From an uncultured Collinsella sp. (lineage in GTDB: Bacteria > Actinomycetota > Coriobacteriia > Coriobacteriales > Coriobacteriaceae): a stretch of DNA of 51,726 nt. The position numbers and the translations under genes are program-made. Under the pieces are notes generated by a model. It ran no database searches, had not been told where the DNA came from, and saw only the letters and a list, made by a program, of their open reading frames with translations. The stretch is from the NCBI GenBank assembly GCA_900544205.1, contig UQUG01000006.1, positions 1 to 51,726 on the forward strand. The letters run 5' to 3'. Shown here piece by piece: positions 30,800 through 38,393 of this stretch (positions are counted from its first letter, which is position 1; each line of letters starts with the position of its first letter).

Positions 30800-31615
30800 A
30801 TGAGCGATTTCCATATGGTGGTGTGCGTCAAGGCCGTGCCGGGCAGCACCGAGGTCAAGATGGACCCCAAGACCAATACCATCGTGCGCGATGGCAAGCA
30901 GGCGGTCATTAATCCCTTTGATGCGAGCGCTTTGGAATGCGCGCTGGCGCTGAAGGACGACTTTATCGGCTTTGGCATGGATGTGCGCGTGACGGTGGTG
31001 TCGATGGGCATCCCCGCGACCGAGTCGCTGCTGCGCGACTGCATCGCTCGAGGCGCCGACGATGCGCTGCTGCTGACCGATCGCGCCTTTGCAGGTGCCG
31101 ATACCCTGGCAACCACCTATGCCCTCAAGTGCGGCATCGAGGCGCTCGACGAGGACTTCGACCTGCTCATCTGCGGCAAGATGGCGGTGGATGGCGATAC
31201 GGCCCAGATTGGTCCCGAGCTTGCCGGTGCCTTTGATATTCCCTGCGTGACCGACGTGAGCTGCGTGCAGAGCGCGGGCTTTACGACCTGTGGCTCGCTG
31301 GCGCTCGTTCACGGATGCGATACCGGCGAGGAGACGGTGTACCTTGAGATGCCGTGCGCGATGACGACTGCCAAGGAGATTGGCCAGTTGCGTATGCCGA
31401 GTATTGCCGGTATTCGCGCGGCGGAGGAGGCGGACGTGCGCGTGGTCAGTGCCGCCGACGTGAACGCCGACCCCGCGCGTTGCGGTCTTGCCGGGTCGCC
31501 GACACAGGTCGTGCGCTCGTTTGTGCCCGACCGTGACCAAACGTGCGAGGCCGTTGAGGGGACGGCGTCCGAGCAGGCGGCAAAGCTTGCCAAGATTATC
31601 GAGGGGATGGCATAG
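30800..31615 (+). CDS. etfB: Electron transfer flavoprotein beta subunit
   Basis: 271 residues from the ATG at 30800, which lies 9 bases after AAAGGGGG; a GTG at 30794 overlaps the previous stop and is too close to that site. The N-terminus VVCVKAVPGSTEVKMDPKTNTI and INPFDASALECAL are typical of EtfB, with DLLICGKMAVDGDTAQIGPELA forming the nucleotide-binding signature (about 115-140). Bifurcating EtfB binds a second FAD. It accepts electrons from the dehydrogenase upstream and works with EtfA downstream. Confidence 0.93.
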   Translation: MSDFHMVVCVKAVPGSTEVKMDPKTNTIVRDGKQAVINPFDASALECALALKDDFIGFGMDVRVTVVSMGIPATESLLRDCIARGADDALLLTDRAFAGADTLATTYALKCGIEALDEDFDLLICGKMAVDGDTAQIGPELAGAFDIPCVTDVSCVQSAGFTTCGSLALVHGCDTGEETVYLEMPCAMTTAKEIGQLRMPSIAGIRAAEEADVRVVSAADVNADPARCGLAGSPTQVVRSFVPDRDQTCEAVEGTASEQAAKLAKIIEGMA

Positions 31616-32821
31616 ATGAGCGGACTGATTATCGATAGCGAAGCCTGTATCGGCTGCGGTCGCTGCGTTCGCGCCTGTGCCTCGGGCGGCATCGTAGTGG
31701 AAGGCGAGCGACCCAGCCGATGCGCCCGCGTAACCGACGGCTGTATCCTATGCGGTGGGTGCGTCGACGCCTGCCCTGTCAACGCTATCTCGATCGAGTG
31801 TGACGAGGCCGCTGGTGCGGTGGACCTTGATGCATATCGAGACATTTGGGTCTTCGTGCAGACCGACGAGCACGATACGGTGACTCCCGTTGCCTATGAG
31901 CTTATGGGCAAGGGGCGCGAGCTTGCCGATGCTCGCGGCTGCCGTCTGGTGGCACTGGTCGGCATGAGCCCCGAGGGCTCGCTCGGGGACCTGGAGCATC
32001 TGGTTTGCGCGGGCGCCGACGAAGTCCTGGCCTGTCGCGACGAGCGCCTGCGCCAAAACGATGCGGAGGTCTACGCCCGCTTGATCTGCGATTTGGTAGC
32101 CGAACGCAAACCCGAGGCCATCCTATACGGTGCGACCGCTTTTGGTCGCGAACTGGCACCCGGCGTTGCCGTGCGTTTGCAGACGGGCCTTACGGCTGAC
32201 TGCACCGTACTTTCGATGGATACAGAGACGGGACTGCTGCAACAGACGCGTCCGGCGTTTGGCGGCAACCTGATGGCCACCATCATTTGCCCCAACCACC
32301 GTCCGCAGATGGCAACGGTGCGCCCCGGTATCTTTAAGGCTCCCGACTTCGACTACGGCCGCTCTGGCACGATCACCCAGATATCGCTTGCGGATGATGC
32401 TAAGGCTCGTGTCGAGATCTCGATTCCCGCCGAGGAGTGGGGACAGCAGCCCTCGATCGCCAATGCCGAGCGCCTGGTCGTGGTGGGTCGCGGCATTGGT
32501 TCCAAGAAAAACCTGCCGTTGATGCGAAGGCTCGCCGAGGCTCTGGGTGCCGAGCTTGGTTGCACGCGTCCCGTCGTGGAGGCGGGTTGGCTGGAGTATC
32601 GCCACCAGATTGGCCAGACGGGCGTATCGGTTTCGCCCAGGCTTCTCGTGAGTATCGGTGTTTCGGGCGCCATCCAACATCTTGCCGGCATCGGTGGGGC
32701 GGAGTGCATCATCGCCATCAACGAGGACCCGGATGCCCCCATTTTCGGTGCTGCCCAGTACAAGGTTGTTGGGGATGCCGTCGAGGTCGTCGAGGAGCTG
32801 CTGGCCCAGCTTGAGCGCTAG
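31616..32821 (+). CDS. etfA: Ferredoxin-fused electron transfer flavoprotein alpha subunit
   Basis: 401 residues. The N-terminal 60 residues form a bacterial ferredoxin with two [4Fe-4S] motifs: Cys11, Cys14, Cys17, Cys21 and Cys43, Cys46, Cys49, Cys53. The Etf alpha N-domain (about 75-260) and the FAD domain (280-400, VVVGRGIGSKKNLPLM, GQTGVSVSPRLLVSIGVSGAIQH) follow. Such fused EtfA is found with bifurcating lactate dehydrogenase (LctC). It starts immediately after the EtfB stop. Its stop codon overlaps the stop of the convergent HD gene. Confidence 0.93.
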   Translation: MSGLIIDSEACIGCGRCVRACASGGIVVEGERPSRCARVTDGCILCGGCVDACPVNAISIECDEAAGAVDLDAYRDIWVFVQTDEHDTVTPVAYELMGKGRELADARGCRLVALVGMSPEGSLGDLEHLVCAGADEVLACRDERLRQNDAEVYARLICDLVAERKPEAILYGATAFGRELAPGVAVRLQTGLTADCTVLSMDTETGLLQQTRPAFGGNLMATIICPNHRPQMATVRPGIFKAPDFDYGRSGTITQISLADDAKARVEISIPAEEWGQQPSIANAERLVVVGRGIGSKKNLPLMRRLAEALGAELGCTRPVVEAGWLEYRHQIGQTGVSVSPRLLVSIGVSGAIQHLAGIGGAECIIAINEDPDAPIFGAAQYKVVGDAVEVVEELLAQLER

Positions 32822-33630
32822 GCGCGCGCCAGCCAGTCGCGCATCTCGTCCTTTAGGCGGCTCCAAGTTGCCTGCGTGGCGGGGTCGGTAAAGGGCCGCG
32901 TAATGCCAAAGGGCGCGTCGAGCAGGCGGTGGATATCGCCCTGTTCGCGCGCCAGCGCGCGGCTTGCTGGATAGACGAGCTCAAACATAAAGCAGATAAG
33001 CCCCACCACGAAGTCGGCGGGCTCATCGCGCTCATCGCGTGCGACGCAGCGGTGCTCGTCAAAGGCGGCAAGTGTCGGCGACGAGAAACGGCTGCCGAGA
33101 AACGTCTTCTCGTCCACCTTGAGGATAGTGTCGACAGTGCTGTCGGCGATGGTGCGCATAATGTCGATCTTGTCGCCATCGCGCACGATATCGCAGAAGC
33201 TCCGCGTGCGCTCGTCGAGCTGCGCGGGTAGACGGAAATCGCTGTGATAGGCAATGCTCGCTCGGATGAGCTCATCTTCTGCCGGGTCATCGATAAAGTC
33301 GCGGATGCTCGTTACGGCGGGTGCATCGGCGGGATTCTCGCCAAAGAGGACCTCGATGCCCAGCGCCGCATGGCTCATGCTCTCGGCGTCCTTAAAGGTG
33401 TCCCAGCGTCGCAGCTGCTCAAAGCGGCCCATATCGTGTAGCAGGCCGCAAAGCCATGCCAGGTCAATATCTTCTGACGACCAGCCCTGCTCGCGCGCTA
33501 CGGCATCGCATGCCTCGGCCACGTGGTACGTATGCTCGATTTTGAGCGCGATGCGTGGGTTGGTGGCGTCGTAGGCATCGGTGTAGCTTTTGAAGGCCGC
33601 GCGCGCCCGGTCTCGATCGATAGCTGTCAT
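32818..33630 (-). CDS. HD-domain phosphohydrolase
   Basis: 270 residues. The HD site is visible as HTYHV (about 33), HDMGRFEQL (65-73) and a later conserved Asp (VRDGDKIDIM near 150). Such proteins hydrolyse nucleotides or cyclic dinucleotides; the substrate is not readable. It converges on EtfA with stops sharing the palindrome CTAG (32818-32821), leaving no room for a terminator hairpin between the genes. Confidence 0.88.
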   Translation of the reverse strand: MTAIDRDRARAAFKSYTDAYDATNPRIALKIEHTYHVAEACDAVAREQGWSSEDIDLAWLCGLLHDMGRFEQLRRWDTFKDAESMSHAALGIEVLFGENPADAPAVTSIRDFIDDPAEDELIRASIAYHSDFRLPAQLDERTRSFCDIVRDGDKIDIMRTIADSTVDTILKVDEKTFLGSRFSSPTLAAFDEHRCVARDERDEPADFVVGLICFMFELVYPASRALAREQGDIHRLLDAPFGITRPFTDPATQATWSRLKDEMRDWLARA

Positions 33631-33756
33631 AATGACTTCCTAAAAAGTTGTGTCTTTCGATCCGGTGGCAATTGTAGGTGAACTCGGTTGCTGCCGGATG
33701 ATGATTCTGCCGTGTCGCTACATGCGGCTCGGAGACCTTGTCAGGATGAGAAACGT

Positions 33757-34449
33757 ATGGTGCTCAAAATCGTTAGAACCGTCTGGCCAGTGATGCTTAC
33801 CTATGTTGCAATAGGCGCGCCGTGCGGAATGATCATGGGGCAGACGGGAATGGAGCCCTGGATGGTCTTTGCTCTAAGCAGTACGTTTGTGACGGGCAGC
33901 GGCCAGTTTATGATCTGCAACCTGTGGCTGGCGGGTGTGCCTGCAGCATCGATCGTCGCGAGCGTCGCCGCAATCTCCTCGCGCTTTGCGCTTTACTCGG
34001 CATCGATCGCACCGCATCTGAGGGGTGCCTCGAAGCGTCAGACGCTGGCTGTTGCCGCGACACTTACCGAGGAGGCATATGGCATCTCGCTTGCCAAGTT
34101 GGTTGAAGGGGAGGATTGGGGCCCGCGCGAGTCCTTTGTGCTCAACGTAATCCTCATCGCAACATGGGGCGTTTCGTGTACGATGGGCGCCATCGTCGGC
34201 GCCGTTGTCGATGTTCCCACCGCCATTGCAGCCTTTGTCTGCACCTCGCTCTTTATCTGCCTGCTCTTTTCGCAGCGGCTGTCGCGCGGTAACGTCGTCG
34301 CGGCGGTTTCGGGCGCGGTGTCCGTCGCCGTATGCAAGTTCTTGGGTCTCGCGAATATTGCCGTGCCGGCAAGCGTCGTGGTCGGCATTGCCATTGCGCT
34401 GGCGTGCGATGCTGTATTTGACGGAAGAGGTGCCCGCGATGCCCGCTAA
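33757..34449 (+). CDS. azlC: AzlC-type branched-chain amino acid exporter subunit
   Basis: 230 residues from the ATG at 33757 (AGGATGAG upstream); the longer frame to 33688 lacks a site. It has about five membrane segments. TFVTGSGQFMICNLWLAG and SSRFALYSASIAPHL near 50-90 are the family core. With AzlD it forms a two-component branched-chain amino acid (and analogue) efflux system. The stop overlaps the azlD start by 11 bases, so the pair is coupled. Confidence 0.9.
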   Translation: MVLKIVRTVWPVMLTYVAIGAPCGMIMGQTGMEPWMVFALSSTFVTGSGQFMICNLWLAGVPAASIVASVAAISSRFALYSASIAPHLRGASKRQTLAVAATLTEEAYGISLAKLVEGEDWGPRESFVLNVILIATWGVSCTMGAIVGAVVDVPTAIAAFVCTSLFICLLFSQRLSRGNVVAAVSGAVSVAVCKFLGLANIAVPASVVVGIAIALACDAVFDGRGARDAR

Positions 34450-34762
34450 CGAGTTCTTGGTTCTGTGGCTGTCGTCGTGGGCTGCTATCGCGTTCTTTCG
34501 CATCGCGCCGGCGTTCGCCTTGCGCGGGCGGACCCTGTCGCCCCGCATTACCGAGGCCCTGGGCTATATCCCGCCCGCTGCCTTTGCCGCGCTGGTCGCC
34601 AACGACTTGGTGAACCCCGGCGCGTTCGACGCGGGACTCTGGCCTGCCTTGGTTCCCTGGATTGCGGCCACCGGCGTCGTGGCGGTGGCAATCAAGACAA
34701 AGTCGATGTTGTGGTGCTGCGTTTCGGGCATCGTGTTCTATATCGTTTTGAGCCTCGTATAG
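34439..34762 (+). CDS. azlD: AzlD-type exporter subunit
   Basis: 107 residues, an integral membrane protein with three or four segments (FLVLWLSSWAAIAFFRIAP to CCVSGIVFYIVLSLV). Its position, size and overlap with azlC identify it as the small AzlD partner needed for export. Start ATG at 34439 by overlap with azlC. Confidence 0.88.
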   Translation: MPANEFLVLWLSSWAAIAFFRIAPAFALRGRTLSPRITEALGYIPPAAFAALVANDLVNPGAFDAGLWPALVPWIAATGVVAVAIKTKSMLWCCVSGIVFYIVLSLV

Positions 34763-34903
34763 GAGCAGGACGCGTTATCGTCCCGGCCTAACGAATCGAA
34801 TTTCTCACCGAGGCGGTCTGCTTCTTCTGGTACCATGGTCAAACTTTACTGTAGCAAAGCGTGACGTGGGCTTTTGTTCTGCGTCAGCGGAAATGGGGGT
34901 TTC

Positions 34904-35926
34904 ATGGCACAGGAAGCGACCGCCAGCGAGCAAAAGAAATTCAAGGTACCGCGCATCCCGGGCGACATCATGATCTATCCGATGATCGTCGGCCTTTTGC
35001 TCAATACCTTCTGCCCGCAGGTCTTTGAGGTCGGCGGCTTCTTTAAGGCTGCCTGCCGCGGCGGCTCCAACACCATCGTTGCCGCGATCTTGCTGTTCGT
35101 GGGCGCCGGCATCAGCTTTAAGTCCACGCCGGGCGCCATCAAGACCGGCATCGTCGTGCTGATTCCTAAGCTTGTAGTGGCAGCCGCGCTGGGTCTGGGC
35201 GTCGCGTACTTCTTTAACGATAACTTTTTAGGCCTGAGCTCGGTTTCCATCATCGGCGGCATTACGTTTTGCAACATGGCGCTCTATACGGGCATCATGG
35301 GCGAGTTCGGCGATGAGTCCGAGCAGGGCGCTGTCGGTATCCTGTTCTTTACGGCCGGCCCCGCCGTCACGATGATCATCCTCGGTGTCTCGGGTCTCGC
35401 CAACATCCCCGTCGGCACCATCATCGGATCCATCCTGCCGCTTGTTATCGGCATGGTCCTGGGCAACTTGTTCCCGTTTATCAAGAATCTGCTGGTCCCC
35501 GGCGCCAATCCCGCGATCGCCGTTATCGGCTTTCAGCTCGGTGCGTCCATGAGCCTTTCGAGCTTTATCACCGGCGGTATTTCGGGCATCCTGCTGGGCC
35601 TCATCACGCTCTTTATCGTCGGTCCCATTACCTTTGCGTTCGAGCGCCTGTGTGGCGGCAATGGTAAGGCGGCTGTGGCATGTTCCACCATTGCTGGCAC
35701 GGCCATGACCACGCCGGTCGCCCTCGCCGAGGTCGCTCCGCGCTATGCCGAGCTTGCGCCCACCGCGTATGCGCAGATCGCCACTGCCGTCATCATCACG
35801 GCAATCATGGCCCCGATTCTGACCGGCTGGGTCGATAAGAAGTTCTGCCAGAGCAAGGAAGACCTGTCGCCTGCCGGTGTCGAGGCCATCGAAGAGGCTG
35901 TCGCGACCGACATCGATGGCGAGTAG
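34904..35926 (+). CDS. kdgT: KdgT-family 2-keto-3-deoxygluconate permease
   Basis: 340 residues with about ten membrane segments. Conserved parts are MIYPMIVGLLLNTFCP (near 24), FVGAGISFKSTPGAIKTG (near 65), and AGTAMTTPVALAEVAPRY near 265-280. KdgT imports 2-keto-3-deoxygluconate, a product of pectin and uronate breakdown, with protons. The metabolising enzymes are not in the window, so the substrate assignment rests on the family. GGGGG precedes the ATG. A long hairpin follows the gene. Confidence 0.88.
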   Translation: MAQEATASEQKKFKVPRIPGDIMIYPMIVGLLLNTFCPQVFEVGGFFKAACRGGSNTIVAAILLFVGAGISFKSTPGAIKTGIVVLIPKLVVAAALGLGVAYFFNDNFLGLSSVSIIGGITFCNMALYTGIMGEFGDESEQGAVGILFFTAGPAVTMIILGVSGLANIPVGTIIGSILPLVIGMVLGNLFPFIKNLLVPGANPAIAVIGFQLGASMSLSSFITGGISGILLGLITLFIVGPITFAFERLCGGNGKAAVACSTIAGTAMTTPVALAEVAPRYAELAPTAYAQIATAVIITAIMAPILTGWVDKKFCQSKEDLSPAGVEAIEEAVATDIDGE

Positions 35927-35971
35927 CAATCGATACCCATCAATGATTCCGGCGTGCAACTCGCGCCGTTT

Positions 35972-36015
35972 GAGCGCCCGAACGAGAGCTGTCTTGCAGT
36001 GACGTTCGGTCGCTC
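35972..36015 (+). terminator. Hairpin after kdgT
   Basis: GAGCG-C-CCGAACG pairs with CGTTCGG-T-CGCTC around an 18-base loop, followed by TGCTATTATTCCCC. A plausible terminator with a weak T-run. Confidence 0.55.
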
Positions 36016-36114
36016 TGCTATTATTCCCCTTACCCCTGCGGAGTAGGGGGTGTTTGTTGCCCAGATTCGAATTGGGCGATTCTGGCCACTTGGATATTGA
36101 AGGGAGGGCGTCTA

Positions 36115-37257
36115 GTGGTAAAGGCACTCAAGATCGAGATATTCCTGCTGTGCATGATTATTCTTATCGGACTTGCCGTACGAAGCCGTCGCTCCCTGTT
36201 CTCGAGCACCCAGCAGCTTTTGTTTAGCATGCTGGGCTACACGTCTGCTGCCTACATTTTCTTCGATATGATCTGGACGCTCTCGGACGGCGTGAGCACT
36301 CCTGTAGGCATCACGGCCAACTGGATTTCCAACGCGGTTTCGTTTTCGCTGTTCGCCATCGCGTGCCTCATTTGGTTTTTCTATTCCGAGACGATGCAGG
36401 GCTCACGGCTCCTGACCACGCCCTATAGGGTGGTACTTTTAACGTTGCCAACCGCATTGGTGGTCGTTCTGGCATTTACCAGCTACTGGACGCACGCTAT
36501 GTTCTATATCGATGCGCGGGGCGTATATCGTCGCGGAGCGCTTTATATGATTCAGCCTATCGTTAGCTACTGCTACGTCATATATACGTCCTTGCATGCC
36601 TTTATTCAGGCTCGAAAAGTCGAAAGCCTGCAAAAGAAGGCCATTTATCGCACCCTCGCCTTTTTTGCGGTTCCCGCTCTGGTGGGCGGTACCTTTCAGA
36701 TCGTATACTCGGTGCCTGGCCTTTGTGTCGGCATAATGATTAGCATGTTGCTGCTCTATATCATCTGCCAGGAGCAACTGATCTCGACTGACCCGTTGAC
36801 TGGACTCAACAACCGCAACCGTTTTGAGACCTATATGCTGTCGCTCTTTTCAAATGTGGATCAGGCCGAAGATGTATATCTGCTTATGATGGACGCTGAC
36901 GGCTTTAAGCAGATTAACGATCGCTATGGACATGTGGAGGGCGACCATGCTCTTCAGGTAATATCCGCTGCGCTCAAAGAGGTCTGCTCGGCGTCTGGTG
37001 GCTTTATCGCGCGTTATGGTGGCGATGAGTTCGTGGTGCTCCAAAAGGCAGCGGCGGAACAGGATATCATGCATCTGTGCGCGACAATCAACGACGAGCT
37101 CGCGCATGCCGAGGTGCCGTATGCATTGCGGATGTCCATCGGTTGCGCGCGGGTCGGCGATAGTGTTGATACCTGGCAAGACTTACTTCGCGCTGCCGAT
37201 GCGGAGCTCTACCGCGTCAAGGCCGAGAAAAAGAAAGCCGGCATCCAGATACGCTAG
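36115..37257 (+). CDS. Seven-helix diguanylate cyclase
   Basis: 380 residues from a GTG at 36115 (GGGAGGG upstream); a TTG at 36097 is less likely. Seven membrane segments occupy about residues 4-215. A GGDEF domain follows, with STDPLTGLNNRNRFE at its start, MMDADGFKQIND, and a canonical RYGGDEF with GGDEF at 302-306. The inhibitory RxxD site, normally five residues before GGDEF, is missing (SGGFIARYGG). The intact motif predicts active c-di-GMP synthesis controlled by the membrane part. No EAL or PilZ protein is in the window. Confidence 0.9.
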   Translation: MVKALKIEIFLLCMIILIGLAVRSRRSLFSSTQQLLFSMLGYTSAAYIFFDMIWTLSDGVSTPVGITANWISNAVSFSLFAIACLIWFFYSETMQGSRLLTTPYRVVLLTLPTALVVVLAFTSYWTHAMFYIDARGVYRRGALYMIQPIVSYCYVIYTSLHAFIQARKVESLQKKAIYRTLAFFAVPALVGGTFQIVYSVPGLCVGIMISMLLLYIICQEQLISTDPLTGLNNRNRFETYMLSLFSNVDQAEDVYLLMMDADGFKQINDRYGHVEGDHALQVISAALKEVCSASGGFIARYGGDEFVVLQKAAAEQDIMHLCATINDELAHAEVPYALRMSIGCARVGDSVDTWQDLLRAADAELYRVKAEKKKAGIQIR

Positions 37258-37356
37258 GAAAAGGGTCGCACGCTTGCGTGCGTGGCGGCCCTCAGCTCAT
37301 CGATGTATTCCATTAAGCTAAAGTGTGCAAACGCCCTCCCTAAAAAGGTGAGCTCG

Positions 37357-38292
37357 CTAGGCTTTTTTGGGTTTGTTGACGATGATGATGCCGCCGCAGA
37401 CCAACAACAGGGCAACGATGACGGTAACGGGGCTCGTGCCAGCGCCCTCGCCGAGCAGCAGTGCGCTCAACAGCACGCCAAAGACCGGGTTCATAAAGCC
37501 AAAGACCGACACGCGGCTGACGGGGTTGACGGCGAGCAGGCGGGACCACAGCGAGTACGCGACGGCGGAGATAAGCGCCATGTAGATGATGAGCGCGATG
37601 GCGGGGGCGACTTCGGTGGGGGACAATGTGCCGCCCATCAAAAAGCCGATGGCGGTGAGGACCAGGCCGCCGACTAAAAACTGCCAGCCGGCAAGCAAAA
37701 CACCGTCGTGCTTGCGCGAGAAGATGCCGATCAGGCAGGTCGAAAGAGCGCCCGCGACAGTGGAGGCTAGGATAAAGCCCTCGCCATCGAGCGTGAAGCC
37801 AAAGGTGCCATCTGCGCCCGAAAGGTTGACAAGCGCGACGCCGGCAAAGCCCAACACGCAGCCAAGCACCTTGGCCGTATTGAGCTTCTCGGTGCGAAAT
37901 GCCAGGGCGGCAAAGAGGATTGCGAGGAAGTTGGCGCTGGCCTCGATGATGGAGCTCGACATGGCACTGGCGCGCGAGAGTCCCAGGTAGAAAAAGAAGT
38001 ACTGCCCGATAGTCTGGAAGAGCGACAAGACAAAGATGGGCTTGATGTCGCGCGCTTGCGGTACGAGGGGGCGGCGTTGGGCCGCGCTCATCCCAACGAT
38101 AACCAGGACGCCGGCAAGCGTAAAGCGTAAACCTGCAAAGAGCAGCTGCGAAGCGCTATCGTGCGCCGGGATACCAAAGAGTGCGTAGCCGATCTTGATG
38201 CAGGGAAAGGCCGATCCCCAGAGTGCACAGCAAACAAGACAGCCCAGGATGAGTCCGGGCAGGGTGGCGAGATACGGCTTGCGGCTTTCCAT
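37357..38292 (-). CDS. EamA/DMT-family transporter
   Basis: 311 residues with about ten membrane segments in two EamA repeats (first LCCALWGSAFPCIKIG; second SAVAYSLWSRLLAVNPVSRVS). DMT transporters export amino acids or other metabolites; the substrate is not readable. AGGAGAAG precedes the ATG. It lies downstream of purL on the same strand, separated by a strong terminator, so it probably has its own promoter. Confidence 0.9.
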   Translation of the reverse strand: MESRKPYLATLPGLILGCLVCCALWGSAFPCIKIGYALFGIPAHDSASQLLFAGLRFTLAGVLVIVGMSAAQRRPLVPQARDIKPIFVLSLFQTIGQYFFFYLGLSRASAMSSSIIEASANFLAILFAALAFRTEKLNTAKVLGCVLGFAGVALVNLSGADGTFGFTLDGEGFILASTVAGALSTCLIGIFSRKHDGVLLAGWQFLVGGLVLTAIGFLMGGTLSPTEVAPAIALIIYMALISAVAYSLWSRLLAVNPVSRVSVFGFMNPVFGVLLSALLLGEGAGTSPVTVIVALLLVCGGIIIVNKPKKA

Positions 38293-38318
38293 GATGTTCT
38301 TCTCCTATACGCGCGAAG

Positions 38319-38355
38319 CAAAAAAGAACCCGCCACCGGGCGTGCCGGTGGCGGG
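38319..38355 (-). terminator. Strong terminator of purL (minus strand)
   Basis: CCCGCCACCGG, a 5-base loop, CCGGTGGCGGG, followed on the minus strand by TTCTTTTTT. A perfect 11-bp GC stem with a long T-run. Confidence 0.88.
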
Positions 38356-38393
38356 TGTTGTTACCCGAAGGGATTGTACCCGATGGGAAAGGT

